A stretch of 64,000 nt of DNA, taken from the NCBI RefSeq assembly GCF_003710255.1, contig NZ_RHIB01000001.1:1488001-1552000 (forward strand), in the 5' to 3' direction. Source of the DNA: Alteribacter keqinensis. GTDB lineage: Bacteria > Bacillota > Bacilli > Bacillales > Salisediminibacteriaceae. The notes beneath the pieces are model-generated. The model was given only the letters and a program-made list of their open reading frames with translations, was not told the origin of the DNA and searched no databases. Below, piece after piece: positions 17,352-24,844 of this stretch. Numbering within the stretch: position 1 is the stretch's first letter; the number at the start of each line of letters is the position of its first letter. A program made the position numbers and the translations under genes.

Positions 17352-18281
17352 TCAGAAGATGCTCAGGTCGTATCTTGATGACAGTGCTTCCAGGAGCTTC
17401 ATTCCTGCAATGCTGTTTCCTTTATCATCAAGTGCAGGTCCGTAGATGCCGATTCCGAGTCCGTGGGGGATGGATGCCATGATCCCGCCGGACACCCCGC
17501 TTTTTGCCGGAATACCAACACGAATAGCAAATTCACCGGAAGCGTTATACATCCCGCAAGTAACCATAAACGTTTTTAGAATTCTCGATATGTGAAGGGG
17601 AATAATGGGACGGTGAGATTCCACGTGCCTCCCTTCATTCGCAATAACATAGCCGATTTTAGCCAGGTCCTGACAGCTCACTTCAATCGCACATTGTTTC
17701 GTGTAAAGATCAAGTAGATCTTCAACGTCATCATCAAACACACCGTGCTGTTTCATAAAGTAAGCAAGAGACCGGTTTAAATGTGCAGTAGCCAGTTCCG
17801 AATTTGCCACATGTTCATCGTAGCTGATTTTCGGATTCCCTGTAAGCTCATGGATGAACGATAAAAGCCTGCCGAGTTTTTCTTCCGTTGTAGTTCCGGC
17901 AATCATGGAAGTAACAGCAAGGGCCCCTGCATTGATCATTGGATTTAACGGTTTATTCGGCTTGTTTGTTTCAAGCTTAATAATGGAGTTAAACGGATCT
18001 CCCGTTGGTTCCATCCCAACCTTTGAAAAGACTTCTTCCACCCCCTGATCCATAAGGGCAAGAGCCAGACTTAACACCTTGGATATACTCTGCAGTGTAA
18101 ACGTCTCCTCTACATTTCCGACTGCTGCGCACGTCTTCCCGCCATCGTATATGGCTAAAGAAAGAACAGAGGAATCCGCTTCCTTCAATGCGGGTATATA
18201 GTCAGCTACTTTCCCATCCTTTGTATAAATTCTCGCTTCTTCTATCATGTAATTAAGAACTTCTTTGTCTTCACAGATCAT
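17352..18281 (-). CDS. glsA: Glutaminase A
   Basis: Hydrolyses glutamine to glutamate and ammonia; serine-dependent beta-lactamase-like fold. The 309 residues equal B. subtilis YlaM/GlsA2 in length. Active-site SxxK is in [14 protein letters not shown] near residue 65, with PFNSIIKLE near 99, [13 protein letters not shown] near 114, and the C-terminal [11 protein letters not shown] loop near 254. The ATG at 18281 has AGGAGGG immediately upstream; the longer frame back to 18320 has no binding site. It is in the same order with ylaN as in B. subtilis. Confidence 0.96.
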   Translation of the reverse strand: MICEDKEVLNYMIEEARIYTKDGKVADYIPALKEADSSVLSLAIYDGGKTCAAVGNVEETFTLQSISKVLSLALALMDQGVEEVFSKVGMEPTGDPFNSIIKLETNKPNKPLNPMINAGALAVTSMIAGTTTEEKLGRLLSFIHELTGNPKISYDEHVANSELATAHLNRSLAYFMKQHGVFDDDVEDLLDLYTKQCAIEVSCQDLAKIGYVIANEGRHVESHRPIIPLHISRILKTFMVTCGMYNASGEFAIRVGIPAKSGVSGGIMASIPHGLGIGIYGPALDDKGNSIAGMKLLEALSSRYDLSIF

Positions 18282-18380
18282 GGATATCCCTCCTGAAATA
18301 ATCGATATGTGACAAATCATGCTATAGCTTTTATAATTTAGAAAGTAGATCCGTTAAACCGTATTTTAGGAGTGAGTTAT

Positions 18381-18875
18381 ATGAGTCAGCAGGAAATGAT
18401 CGTTACGATTACCGGAAAGACCAAGCATACAATCACACTCGACCCGGGTGCGTTTATGTTTGATAAACGAAAAGTCAATATGGATGAATATCTGCAGTCG
18501 GAACCATCTGTCTATGAAGAAACAAAAGACGAAGACAACCGGTCTGCATTGGCATGGGACAGTCACAGAAGCGGCATGAAAATACGAAACGAAAATGATA
18601 TCAGTGTTGACCGCAATGCCCTTAAGTCTGAGAGCTTCGGGATTCCTCTTACACCATTTTTAGAAAACGCTTCCCCCGGTCAGGAAGCGGAATCGATTGT
18701 ATTCGAAAAACAAGATGGATCAGAAGTGGAAGTACCGTATGAAACACATAAGACCACAATCTTAAAGTTCTCCCACAAAGGTGAACCGCTGACAGAAACA
18801 GGGCCCTTACATGTTTACGACGGAACAAACAACGAGAACCCCTACACACACGTGGTAAAAATTGTCGTACGCTGA
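18381..18875 (+). CDS. Uncharacterised conserved Bacillaceae protein
   Basis: A 164-residue soluble protein with no signal or membrane helix. The start (ATG 18381) has AGGAG eight bases upstream; a GTG nine bases earlier overlaps that site. The pattern is an N-terminal beta-rich part (IVTITGKTKHTITLDPG, then RKVNMDEYL), a charged middle, and a C-terminal beta domain ending GPLHVYDGTNNENPYTHVVKIV. I recall similar Bacillus proteins carrying an automatic peptidyl-prolyl isomerase label, but I see no isomerase residues that support it. It is read divergently from glsA and followed by two long perfect hairpins. Confidence 0.75.
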   Translation: MSQQEMIVTITGKTKHTITLDPGAFMFDKRKVNMDEYLQSEPSVYEETKDEDNRSALAWDSHRSGMKIRNENDISVDRNALKSESFGIPLTPFLENASPGQEAESIVFEKQDGSEVEVPYETHKTTILKFSHKGEPLTETGPLHVYDGTNNENPYTHVVKIVVR

Positions 18876-18927
18876 CTTAAATGTATCAATGATTTAATAT
18901 TACCTATTAAATAAGTATGTAAACGTA

Positions 18928-18975
18928 TAGAGGTTGACCGAAAAGGTCGTCTTTTACCTTTTCGGTCAACCTCTA
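18928..18975. repeat. Perfect 20-bp inverted repeat
   Basis: TAGAGGTTGACCGAAAAGGT (18928-18947) and its exact complement (18956-18975) around an eight-base loop. There is no T-tract after it on the plus strand. It may act as a terminator or 3' stabiliser for the upstream gene; the stem is unusually long and perfect. Confidence 0.75.
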
Positions 18976-19009
18976 AGCAAATAAGCGGAGACGCTGCCCT
19001 CTTTAAAGA

Positions 19010-19040
19010 GACCGGCAGGAGTGGTTTTCTCCTGCCGGTC
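19010..19040. repeat. Perfect 12-bp GC-rich inverted repeat
   Basis: GACCGGCAGGAG (19010-19021) and CTCCTGCCGGTC (19029-19040) around a seven-base loop, 34 bases after the previous hairpin. T residues occur only in the loop. It lies between two convergent genes. Confidence 0.7.
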
Positions 19041-19100
19041 GAGCAGCGCGCGCCACTATTGCCAATCTCCTTTGGCCCCTTGAGACAGCCTCTTATCTTT

Positions 19101-19289
19101 TTACTTTACCTTCTTCCAGTACGCTGCTTCCTGACTCGATCTGAGCGGTGGAAACGTATCGCCTGATTCAAGGGTGATCTGTGATTCATGCTCCGTAGGC
19201 TCAGATGTCTTCCTTCCGTCTGTCAGACCATCAAACTCATACTTCCCATTCGCCGGCGCCTTCTCTCCTGTTTTGTAACGATCCGCCAT
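19101..19289 (-). CDS. YjzC-like small protein
   Basis: A 62-residue protein with the YjzC pattern: RYKTGEKAPANGKYEFDGL at the N-terminus and QITLESGDTFPPL near the C-terminus, a GEKAP...ITLxxGexFPP arrangement shared by several short Bacillus proteins of unknown function. The start ATG 19289 has AAGGAG nine bases upstream; an earlier in-frame start at 19325 does not. It has no signal peptide or membrane segment. It is divergent from the manganese catalase gene. Confidence 0.75.
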   Translation of the reverse strand: MADRYKTGEKAPANGKYEFDGLTDGRKTSEPTEHESQITLESGDTFPPLRSSQEAAYWKKVK

Positions 19290-19490
19290 TTTAACACTCT
19301 CCTTGTAAATAGTTTCGACACTCATCCTATTGCCGGGTCTTTCTGCTATTAAACCCTCAATTTACCAAATCCTTCGACAGTCCCCAGACTTTTGGATGAT
19401 TTTTGAATTTTCAGGATTTTTCCGTTTTTCATACGGACAAGTCGGGAAGGTCAACCTGTGTAGTTAAATCGTTTTTAGGAGGGTTTTTTA

Positions 19491-20396
19491 TTGTTTAAAC
19501 GCATTGACCGGCTTCAAATTGACCTGCCACGCCCAAAGCACCCGGATCCTGATTCTGCCGGCGCGATTCAGGAGCTTCTCGGCGGCCGCTTTGGTGAGAT
19601 GTCCACACTTAACAACTATATGTTTCAGTCCTTCAACTTTCGGAGCAAAAAGAAGTTGCGTCCCTTTTATGAGTTGATTGCCAGTATTACAGCAGAAGAA
19701 ATGGGTCACGTGGAACTCGTCTCCAATACGATAAACCTCTGTCTTGACGGATCGATTGGTAACGGAAGTACAAATCCGGACGACACCCCACTTCGGGATG
19801 CTCTTGGAATGGGAAACAAGTTTAATTTTATCTTAGGGGGACAAAATGCTGTTCCTGCAGATTCAGCCGGAAAAGCCTGGACTGGAGATAATGTTTTCTC
19901 CAGTGGTAACCTTGTAGATGACCTCCTGCACAATTTTTATTTGGAATGTGGAGCCAGAACACATAAAATGAGAGTTTATCAGATGACAGACAACGAGGCT
20001 GCAAGGGAATTAACCGGCTACCTTCTGGTCCGGGGAAGTGTTCACGCAGTTGCGTATGCAAAAGCACTTGAAACGGTAACAGGTGTAAATATGATGAAGA
20101 TGCTTCCTGTCCCAAGCCTCGATAACTCCAAATTTGACTACGCAAAAAAATATGAAGACGAAGGTTCACACTTGAAGCTGTACCGCTTCAGTGATGATGA
20201 CTACAACTTGCTTGACCGTATTTGGAACGGTCCTTCCCCGATCGGGCCTGCAGGTGAACTTGAAGTGGTTGATGGAACCCCTGAAGGCGGAGAAATACCG
20301 GATCTTCAGCAAATCCCCGAAGAGTTCGCACCAGGGTTTGATGAAGAACAGTTCCGAGAGCTGTCCAAAAAACTAAAATATGAAGCAGGAATGTAA
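19491..20396 (+). CDS. Manganese catalase
   Basis: Non-heme catalase that disproportionates hydrogen peroxide at a dimanganese site; cytosolic or spore-associated in Bacilli. The 301 residues contain the ferritin-like four-helix bundle with the metal ligands in AIQELLGG (Glu near 26), AEEMGHVE (Glu/His near 62-66), YLECGARTHK (Glu near 149) and RGSVHAVAYA (His near 182). The long C-terminal tail after about residue 225 is Pro/Gly/Glu-rich. The start is TTG at 19491, seven bases after AGGAGGG. It belongs with dps as a second peroxide defence in the window. It most resembles YdbD of B. subtilis. Confidence 0.93.
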   Translation: MFKRIDRLQIDLPRPKHPDPDSAGAIQELLGGRFGEMSTLNNYMFQSFNFRSKKKLRPFYELIASITAEEMGHVELVSNTINLCLDGSIGNGSTNPDDTPLRDALGMGNKFNFILGGQNAVPADSAGKAWTGDNVFSSGNLVDDLLHNFYLECGARTHKMRVYQMTDNEAARELTGYLLVRGSVHAVAYAKALETVTGVNMMKMLPVPSLDNSKFDYAKKYEDEGSHLKLYRFSDDDYNLLDRIWNGPSPIGPAGELEVVDGTPEGGEIPDLQQIPEEFAPGFDEEQFRELSKKLKYEAGM

Positions 20397-20410
20397 GAAC
20401 AAATCCGCAA

Positions 20411-20505
20411 GCGCCTTGGTCACGAGCGATAAAGAAAACTTGGCTTTTCCCAATGGTGGCGAAAGCCTTAGTTGCCCGAATGGTTTAGTACAGACATTTG
20501 AGGGA
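20411..20505 (+). repeat. Dispersed intergenic repeat, copy A
   Basis: About 95 bases directly after the catalase gene, alignable with 63011-63107. Shared blocks include CTTGGTC.CGAGCGATAAA, GAAAACT.GGCTT, TGGCGAAAGC.TTAGTT, and TTTAGTACA followed by ATTTGA.GGA. Neither copy has a supportable reading frame. Both lie just downstream of a plus-strand gene. Confidence 0.7.
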
Positions 20506-20884
20506 GGCCATCAGATTGAAGCCGCTATGCAGGCTTCAGCTACGAGCTTAACCTCCTGAAAAGCGGTGAGTTGCTTCGACGCTCCTCTAACCTTCCTAGT
20601 ATTGTCCATAGTAAATGTTTGGCTTAGTCCACGGTCAATTAACCACACAGGTATAAAAGTACGATAAAAGTTAGTAAAAAAACTTCCTATTTGTGATGGG
20701 ATAATTTGTTCTTCAATCAAAAAGGAATTTATTGGTTTTAACATCCAATATACCTTTTGTCATTATATTTTAAATAACAATGAGCTTCAGTAAGAGATTT
20801 CAATCCATGTAACAAAAAACGCTGTCCTTAAGATAAGGAAGTTCTCAAACTAAAGGATGCTTATCTTCCTTAAAAACGGATCTA
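20506..20884. other. Intergenic region after the catalase repeat
   Basis: A 77-codon frame on the minus strand (20511-20744) runs through this stretch, but it has only a weak binding site and ends in the repeat. No known family is recognisable, so I do not call it. The remainder is AT-rich and without features. Confidence 0.35.
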
Positions 20885-20937
20885 AACAAGCCAAAAATAT
20901 CCAAGTTCTTATACATAACTTGTATTTTTGGCTTGTT
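20885..20937. terminator. Long bidirectional hairpin between convergent units
   Basis: AACAAGCCAAAAATA (20885-20899) pairs exactly with 20923-20937, and an inner CAAGTT/AACTTG continues the stem after a two-base bulge, 21 pairs in all. On the plus strand ACTTTTTC follows closely. It lies beyond the end of the minus-strand propeller gene. Confidence 0.6.
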
Positions 20938-21019
20938 ACTTTTTCACGATTCAAAACCTCATTTACTTATGATAAGGTTCACCTTAAACAGGGTAATATC
21001 TTGAGGTACAAATTCTCAC

Positions 21020-21931
21020 CTAATTTAGGATCGGTGGAGAAATGACCACACCGAAAGGTGCATCCCCAACCGTAACAGTGTCAACAACAGTATTATCAGA
21101 GGTATCGATGACCGATACCGTAAAATCAAGAAAGTTTGCTACATAAGCGCGGGTACCGTCAGGCGTAACGGCGATAATAGCCGGTACTTCACCCACTGGT
21201 ATCGTGTCAATTACCGTCTCAGTTGTTGTGTCGATGACCGAGACGGAATTATCAAAGCTATTTGTGACATAAGCTCGAGTGCCATCGGGAGTGAATGCGA
21301 CATAAAGCGGGAAGTCACCGACAGTTATCGTGTTATTGACCGTTTCAGTTGTTGTATTGATGACCGATACCGTATTATCAATAGAATTTGCTACATAAGC
21401 TCGAGTGCCATCGGGAGTATACGTTACACCTGTCGGTCTATCCCCAACCGTAATTGTGCCAACGACCGTATTCGTCACCGTGTTGATGACAGAGACATTA
21501 TCATCTGCACTATTCGTGACATAAGCTCGAGTGCCATCGGGATGAATAGCTATACTTAACGGCTCACCGCCTACCGTTATCGTATCAACGACAGTGTTGG
21601 ATGTCGTGTTAATCACTGAAACAGTATTATTGCCGTTATTTACGACATACGCTCGGGTTCCATCGGGTAAAACAGCAATATCAACCGGTGCATCCTCAAC
21701 CGTTATCGTGGAAATAACTGTATTAGTAGTGGTGTTGATCACCGAGACGGTATTGTCATCCAAATTTGCAACATAGACCCGAGTACCATCAGATGACATC
21801 GCGATACCTCCGGGTAAGTTACCGACTGGTATAGTGTCAATTACCGTATTGGTAGCGGTGTCGATCACCGAGACGATATTTTCAAAAAAGACTGTCACAT
21901 ATGCAAATACAGATATTGGTACAATGCCCAT
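21020..21931 (-). CDS. YVTN-family seven-bladed beta-propeller protein
   Basis: A 303-residue protein made of seven consecutive repeats of 42 residues (126 bp each) and almost nothing else. Each repeat follows the pattern AYVxNxxDNTVSVINTxTNTVxxTIxVGxxPxxIAxxPDGTR. Such YVTN/NHL-like repeats fold as a closed seven-bladed propeller, usually a binding scaffold. There is no clear signal peptide: the first blade starts within ten residues of the ATG. The start (21931) has GGAAGGTG upstream and is four bases after the stop of a small HTH-like gene, so they are probably co-transcribed. The ligand is unknown. Repeat DNA is well conserved between blades (for example GCTCGAGTGCCATCGGGA recurs), suggesting recent duplication or conversion. 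Confidence 0.88.
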   Translation of the reverse strand: MGIVPISVFAYVTVFFENIVSVIDTATNTVIDTIPVGNLPGGIAMSSDGTRVYVANLDDNTVSVINTTTNTVISTITVEDAPVDIAVLPDGTRAYVVNNGNNTVSVINTTSNTVVDTITVGGEPLSIAIHPDGTRAYVTNSADDNVSVINTVTNTVVGTITVGDRPTGVTYTPDGTRAYVANSIDNTVSVINTTTETVNNTITVGDFPLYVAFTPDGTRAYVTNSFDNSVSVIDTTTETVIDTIPVGEVPAIIAVTPDGTRAYVANFLDFTVSVIDTSDNTVVDTVTVGDAPFGVVISPPILN

Positions 21932-21935
21932 TTTA

Positions 21936-22079
21936 TCACCTTCCTGTTTTCATTTTTCTTATAATAACCTCTACGAGAGGAACTGGTACTTTACATTTCT
22001 TAGCAAGATCTAAATTGCTGATTTTCGGATTTTCCATAAGTTCTTTCTCAATACTTGTGTACATGTCTTCTTTCTTCAA
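21936..22079 (-). CDS. Small HTH-like protein
   Basis: A 47-residue frame from TTG 22079, with TTGGGAG nine bases upstream; in-frame ATGs at 22088 and 22118 are alternatives. The C-terminal half (NPKISNLDLAKKCKVPVPLVEVIIRKMK) reads like a helix-turn-helix of the kind that recognises DNA, preceded by a charged helix. I do not recognise a named family. It ends four bases before the propeller gene and probably forms an operon with it. It could be a regulator or simply a short conserved leader gene. Confidence 0.5.
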   Translation of the reverse strand: MKKEDMYTSIEKELMENPKISNLDLAKKCKVPVPLVEVIIRKMKTGR

Positions 22080-22173
22080 GTTATCCATCTCCCAATTAAA
22101 AAGTATATAATTGCTCATTACTACATTTCATTTATTTCAACATTGAAAACACACCGGCCTCTTTGTCTAAAAA

Positions 22174-22680
22174 TCATGGAAGTTGTAATTTAGCGATTTC
22201 ACAATTAGAGAATGCAACATTCACGAGGGTCCCATCGTCATTATCCAATTGTCCGTAAACGATGCCAAGGACCACTCTTTTAATGGAAACATCTTGAGCA
22301 AAGGAAGCTTGCCACGTTCTTAGATTAACGGTGGAAGTAATGAGGGTTTCCATTAACTCTCTCATCTGTCCCTCGACACTATGACATTCGCCCGGGAAAT
22401 CCATCGGAGGTTCAAGCTCGATTTCAGGACGGGGGAGAAACAGCCGGTCGGTAACAGGCGAAATGGTAACGACCAATGTACCGTTCGTCTCATCTGTGAC
22501 AGATACTAAAAAGTCGTCCACATTGTCAATCGTGACTAAAAACAAAAATGGGAGTTCATTCGGTTAATCAGCGACCGTGGCAAGAATGACCTACTGATTG
22601 CATTCTGCATGGAGGATACAGCAGTCGCAAAGACTGGCTTAAGGGCCGGTTGGACCAGGGATTCCGTTATGTCTGCCCAT
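22174..22680 (-). pseudogene. Decayed gene, possibly a spore-surface-type protein
   Basis: A good ribosome binding site (AAAAGGAGTG) leads to ATG 22680 and the short frame MGRHNGIPGPTGP, then a stop. The same frame later shows CDCC, a stop, ILATVAD, another stop, and then 130 open codons to 22174. The intervening match (SSMQNAISR) is in the neighbouring frame. This pattern fits one ancestral gene broken by at least one frameshift and two nonsense changes. The collagen-like GIPGPTGP and the CDCC motif recall exosporium-type proteins of Bacilli; that family guess is weak. The intact C-terminal part is beta-rich and ends NVAFSNCEIAKLQLP. Confidence 0.5.
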
Positions 22681-22794
22681 AGAGCTCACTCCTTTTGTTT
22701 ATATACTGATATTAATATGTTTTTATAGTTCAAACGTTCAAATGACCCATTATTAGAAAGGCTTAGTTTATATGTGTTTACATACGTCTGAGAG

Positions 22795-23127
22795 TCAGGT
22801 GTCCTGCCTGCCGAAAGCAGTATAGGAAACGGCAACTTTGAACATGTGGTGGTTGCCATTGTTAATAACATACAGGCAAGTATCTTCACCACACTTGTAT
22901 TAAAAGAAATAGGTGGAACGAGGGTCTGGATAAAAGCACAAAACATGTATCATACGGAAGTGCATGAAAAGATCGGCGAAGATCTCGTTGTTCATCCGAA
23001 ATTTAATTTAGGCAAACGAATTGCCCACAATATGGCCTCGGAAAAGAACATTGATTTCATTGATTTGTCTGAGGATTACTGCATAGTGTCAGAAGCTAAG
23101 GCTGGAAGGGGACTGGAACTTATCTGA
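22795..23127 (+). pseudogene. Fragment of a KtrA/KtrC-type potassium channel RCK subunit
   Basis: An open frame without a credible start reads GNGNFEHVVVAIVNNIQAS, then VWIKAQNMYHTEVHEKIGED, then VVHPKFNLGKRIAHNMASEK and IDLSEDYCIV. This is the distal half of the Rossmann-type RCK N-domain of Ktr/Trk regulatory subunits, from about residue 75 of a normal 220-residue protein. The N-terminal half and nearly all of the C-terminal RCK domain are missing. The frame stops where an unrelated sequence begins. It is a remnant, not a functional gene. Confidence 0.8.
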
Positions 23128-23927
23128 GCGGCTTATACGCAGGAACGATCAGTATCCGCATAGATGACCTACCCGACACTTTTGATCTGGGCATCAGACC
23201 ATTCGAAGGAAATGCCTGGTCTGTTAAAATACCTGTTGAAAAGAAAGGAGAATCAGAGACGGTACTGGTTAACACAGTGAAAGAATCTGGTGAAACCTCT
23301 CTTTCCTATAACACGGTTACCTTTCACCCTACTTCAACAGCGATTTGCATGAACAGCACCTACCATGAAGAATATAATGAGGAGTTCCACTTGCTGGACT
23401 TTCACATTATCGATGAGAGCGGCCGTAGTATTCAGCATGCAAGCGGGAGTCGCTGCCGTCAGGTGAAAAAGGGCTTATACCTGAATGAATATACGTTCTT
23501 CTATGATCCTTGATAATGAGAAGCCAGAACAACTAACCATTACACCTTTTCTTTCGATACAACCGAAAAAACGATCACACATGTGCGTGCAGACTGGGAA
23601 AGTAAACTGTCACCCTCTCGCAGGGAGAAGTGGGCAGCGTACCTGTTCTTGATGTTTTATCAGAAGACCATGCTACTTAATCACCTACAAGCTGGACGCG
23701 TAAACACGTTCCTTACCAGAGCCAGTCTCTGTGGATGGAAGATAAAGAAGGGAATGAAAGGGAATGAATACGACTCCTTCAGTCCTCCCGAGTTCAATCA
23801 GGATACCCGGGAATACAGAGTGGCATTGGATAAGGTTACCGATCTTGATGGCAGCCGGATCGTCACAACGGAACTGGTAAGGATTCCATTCTTCGATGAC
23901 TTACAAGTGACTATTACGATTGAATAA
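23122..23927 (+). pseudogene. Decayed DUF4179/DUF5643-like extracytoplasmic protein
   Basis: Two open blocks in different frames read as one ancient protein. Block 1 (about 23122-23513) gives GLYAGTISIRIDDLPDTFDL, then WSVKIPVEKKG, and a beta-rich segment ending YLNEYTFFYDP. Block 2 (about 23540-23927) gives TTEKTITHVRADWESK and ends FDDLQVTITIE. The style fits the extracellular C-terminal half of membrane anti-sigma-factor-like DUF4179/DUF5643 proteins of Bacilli, whose N-terminal helix part is absent. At least one frameshift and several stops separate the blocks. It is fused directly to the Ktr fragment. Confidence 0.5.
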
Positions 23928-24105
23928 CTTTCGCCCGGTGTGAAGCAGACGCCGGGCATTTAGCCTCCCCCATCAAAATAATATTTTCCATTTATAAGGG
24001 TATTTATTGCATTTCGATAAACAAAAAAGGAAATCCCCCCGATGGAGACGAATGGTCATAGTTAAAAAGAACTGCAACATATTCTGTCAAAAGGAGACCG
24101 ATATC

Positions 24106-24771
24106 ATGACAAATCTGTCGATTAATGGAAAGACCATTACGATTTTTGGATTCATCCTGCTTCTTGCCATCACCTTCACTTACGCTTTAACGATTCATTT
24201 TGCATATGCAGATTCAACTGAGACTGCTGCGACAACCTATCCAGATAAAATTATGGAACAGGTCCGCCAAAGTCTTGGCGAAAGGAAACATTCCACTAAC
24301 CTCGATGAAGAAATTATGGCTCTTCCAAAAGCGGAGGTAATGGACCTTTATTTTGATGCTCACGGCCGGACAAAAGGCTTCGGGCCCGAGATGCGGGAAG
24401 TCGTTCTGATGATTTTCGGTGTGAACCTTGATGCGATTTCATCTATGGAAAAGCTCGGGGTTTCGATCTTTTCCAAAGGCCTCTGGATTACTCAACAGCC
24501 CCACGATCTGTTTGTCCTTCATTCCGGTAATAATGATGTAGACGTCATGATTTATCCGACAGACTACTTTAAAGAAGAAACCGGACTCGATGGGCTGCCT
24601 GAAAAATTAACAGACCGTTTGAAAGAGCTGGGATTTATCTATAATGAAGATCTTGAAGCTTATTATTATGAACATCCGGACGGGATTCCGATCCCGGACG
24701 AAGAAAAGCATCCGATCATGGGAGCCATACTCAAGACGATCGAAGAAGATTACAGCCATTTACTGTATTAA
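24106..24771 (+). CDS. Membrane-anchored or secreted protein of unknown function
   Basis: A 221-residue protein with one N-terminal hydrophobic segment (about residues 10-34, ending FAYA, which could be a signal peptidase site). The exported part is acidic and begins with a helical region (DKIMEQVRQSLGER, LPKAEVMDLYFDA) and ends with GIPIPDEEKHPIMGAILKT. I do not recognise the family. The start at ATG 24106 has AAGGAG with nine bases spacing; a longer frame from 24007 has no binding site and would bury the signal. It is followed by a strong terminator and stands alone among decayed genes. Confidence 0.7.
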   Translation: MTNLSINGKTITIFGFILLLAITFTYALTIHFAYADSTETAATTYPDKIMEQVRQSLGERKHSTNLDEEIMALPKAEVMDLYFDAHGRTKGFGPEMREVVLMIFGVNLDAISSMEKLGVSIFSKGLWITQQPHDLFVLHSGNNDVDVMIYPTDYFKEETGLDGLPEKLTDRLKELGFIYNEDLEAYYYEHPDGIPIPDEEKHPIMGAILKTIEEDYSHLLY

Positions 24772-24795
24772 GTGTGTGCCGGGAGATTTGTGCAC

Positions 24796-24843
24796 AAAAA
24801 AAGGTAACATGAAAGGGTTTGTTCCCTTTCATGTTACCTTTTT
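24796..24843. terminator. Bidirectional terminator
   Basis: AAAAGGTAACATGAAAGG, a loop GTTTGTTC, and the full complement followed by TTTTT; A7 precedes it. It serves the plus-strand gene ending at 24771 and the minus-strand dehydrogenase operon ending at 24845. Confidence 0.9.
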
Positions 24844-24844
24844 G

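Noticed and set aside
20511-20744. Possible 77-residue protein on the minus strand
   Set aside because: Weak start context, ends within a dispersed repeat, no recognisable motif; coding status cannot be supported.
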